A DNA stretch of 64,000 nt, taken from positions 62,001 through 126,000 of the forward strand of contig BPJV01000002.1 in NCBI GenBank assembly GCA_026004795.1, written 5' to 3'. A program made the position numbers and the translations under genes. This document shows positions 63,187 through 64,000 of this stretch, in pieces (position 1 is the stretch's first letter; every line of letters starts with the position of its first letter). The DNA comes from Pirellulaceae bacterium. GTDB lineage: Bacteria > Planctomycetota > Planctomycetia > Pirellulales > Pirellulaceae. The notes beneath the pieces are model-generated. The model was not told the origin of the DNA, did not search any database, and was given only the letters and a program-made list of their open reading frames with translations.

Positions 63187-64000
63187 TCAGTCATACTTCA
63201 TGAGGATATTGCCGGCGTCGATGCCCTCCAGTTCCTTCCATCCATGGCGGGCGATGCAATCACCAAGGTCCGTCATGCGGCGGAAATCGGCATGCGTCGG
63301 CGACCGGTAAAGTAGCTGGCGGGCCAAGTGTCCGCAGATAACCTCAGCGGCCTGGGAAACCACCTCGTCCTCTCGATACGCGTCCGCGTAGGCAGCCACC
63401 ACCAAGATCACCACGGCTTGCTGCACCCCGGTGCCAAGATGGATCATCGAACACTGCCGATCGGCCAGCTTCAGTTGATGGGCGCGCATGGCTGCCGAGA
63501 TGCGAAAACAATCGGAGGTTAACCGATCACCTGCCAGCTGCACGTAGCGGCGAAGATGCGGCGGTACCTGGCGGAAGTCGATTCCCCCAGCACGCACCAA
63601 TCGCTGCCCCACCCACCACCAGGCGTAGTTGCACAATTCTTTGCGCAACCGCCACGCCTGACGCGGATCGGCCAGACGAGGACGCTTGATACCGGACTCA
63701 ACCAGCACGCGCCCAATGGGCTCGAAGAAGCGTTGCCCATGATGCTTGACCAAGGATTTGAAAAACGCCATGCCCAGCATCTCTCCTTCCCCTTCGTAGA
63801 TGCAAGGAGCAAGGAACTCATGCACGTTGTCCCCAAAGAAGTGCCCATGCAGGAAGGCGCGACCGCCGTGCGTTTTCATGTAATACTCGATCGCCGCCGT
63901 CTTCTGCGCTTCACTACCGAAAACCTTGGCAATGATGCATTCCATCTCGCCGCGGAATCCACGGTCCAACAGGTTGCTGCACCACCAGGTCAAGGCGTCA
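63187..64000 (-). CDS. Acyl-CoA dehydrogenase family protein, C-terminal part
   Basis: The frame continues past the window edge; only the C-terminal 270 residues are here. KTHGGRAFLHGHFFGDNVHEFLAPCIYEGEGEMLGMAFF corresponds to the FAD-site loop of acyl-CoA dehydrogenases (GGxGY, then IYEGxxE, whose Glu is the catalytic base in many members). The rest is the helical C-terminal bundle, longer than in short-chain enzymes. It oxidises an acyl-CoA, chain length unknown. It lies upstream of the patatin-like gene. Confidence 0.8.
   Translation of the reverse strand, partial: DALTWWCSNLLDRGFRGEMECIIAKVFGSEAQKTAAIEYYMKTHGGRAFLHGHFFGDNVHEFLAPCIYEGEGEMLGMAFFKSLVKHHGQRFFEPIGRVLVESGIKRPRLADPRQAWRLRKELCNYAWWWVGQRLVRAGGIDFRQVPPHLRRYVQLAGDRLTSDCFRISAAMRAHQLKLADRQCSMIHLGTGVQQAVVILVVAAYADAYREDEVVSQAAEVICGHLARQLLYRSPTHADFRRMTDLGDCIARHGWKELEGIDAGNILMKYD

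Overview
The window looks like a piece of a Planctomycetota chromosome, probably from a Pirellulales-like lineage. Nothing here gives a species. The assignment rests on gene types that recur in that phylum: an MJ0042-like zinc-ribbon protein carrying a GYF-type domain, a signal peptidase I homologue with a large insertion, a FlgI-like lipoprotein with HEAT-like repeats, a large heptaheme cytochrome, DUF11-type cell-surface protein, and generally short, poorly conserved operons with many orphan genes. GC is high and starts are often GTG or TTG, several decided by a clear Shine-Dalgarno.

Layout. 1-4433: end of a membrane protein, a tRNA-Leu(UAA), a radical SAM gene carrying an in-frame repeat insertion, and pgk. 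4962-8052: a 2-oxoacid:ferredoxin oxidoreductase pair (korA, fused gamma/alpha, and korB). 8750-9787: a protein joining a ribosome-hibernation-factor-like domain to sigma-factor-like regions. 9861-12038: two minus-strand genes (zinc-ribbon/GYF membrane protein; exported mono-heme cytochrome-like protein). 12386-15392: an RNase H-fold protein without its catalytic acids, then glgB. 15454-21002: phosphodiesterase, panC, glnE. 21298-26132: signal peptidase-like protein, phytanoyl-CoA dioxygenase-like protein, FmdB zinc ribbon, MnmE-like GTPase lacking the C-terminal cysteine motif. 26510-29211: heptaheme cytochrome c plus a membrane subunit. 29287-33057: trpG/pabA-type amidotransferase, short-chain dehydrogenase, Upf1-like helicase. 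33392-38859: FlgI-like/HEAT lipoprotein and smc. 39108-47087: flavin-dependent halogenase-like oxidoreductase and a single gene that encodes an AddB-like and an AddA-like half in one 2,051-residue chain. 47210-48726: small conserved proteins. 49055-51714: glyoxylate aminotransferase and glycolate oxidase GlcD. 51728-55925: DUF11-type surface protein and a MOT1-like molybdate/sulfate transporter. 55926-56571: a non-coding block with three different repeat families. 56572-61893: a four-gene exopolysaccharide-type module (chain-length/autokinase-like/ExeA-like ATPase). 62113-64000: patatin-like phospholipase and the end of an acyl-CoA dehydrogenase.

How genes fit together: pgk, glgB and the Kor pair belong to central carbon and reserve metabolism; the aminotransferase and GlcD handle glyoxylate and glycolate; the heptaheme cytochrome and its His-rich membrane neighbour look like a quinone-linked electron-transfer unit; smc and the AddB-AddA fusion serve chromosome maintenance and double-strand-break repair. 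The most unusual items are the AddB-AddA fusion, the palindromic repeat read in frame inside a radical SAM enzyme, the hibernation-factor/sigma fusion, and a set of homologues that have lost canonical catalytic residues (RNase H, GlnE, MnmE-like GTPase, CpsD-like protein). Functions are inferred from motifs by eye; no database search was run.
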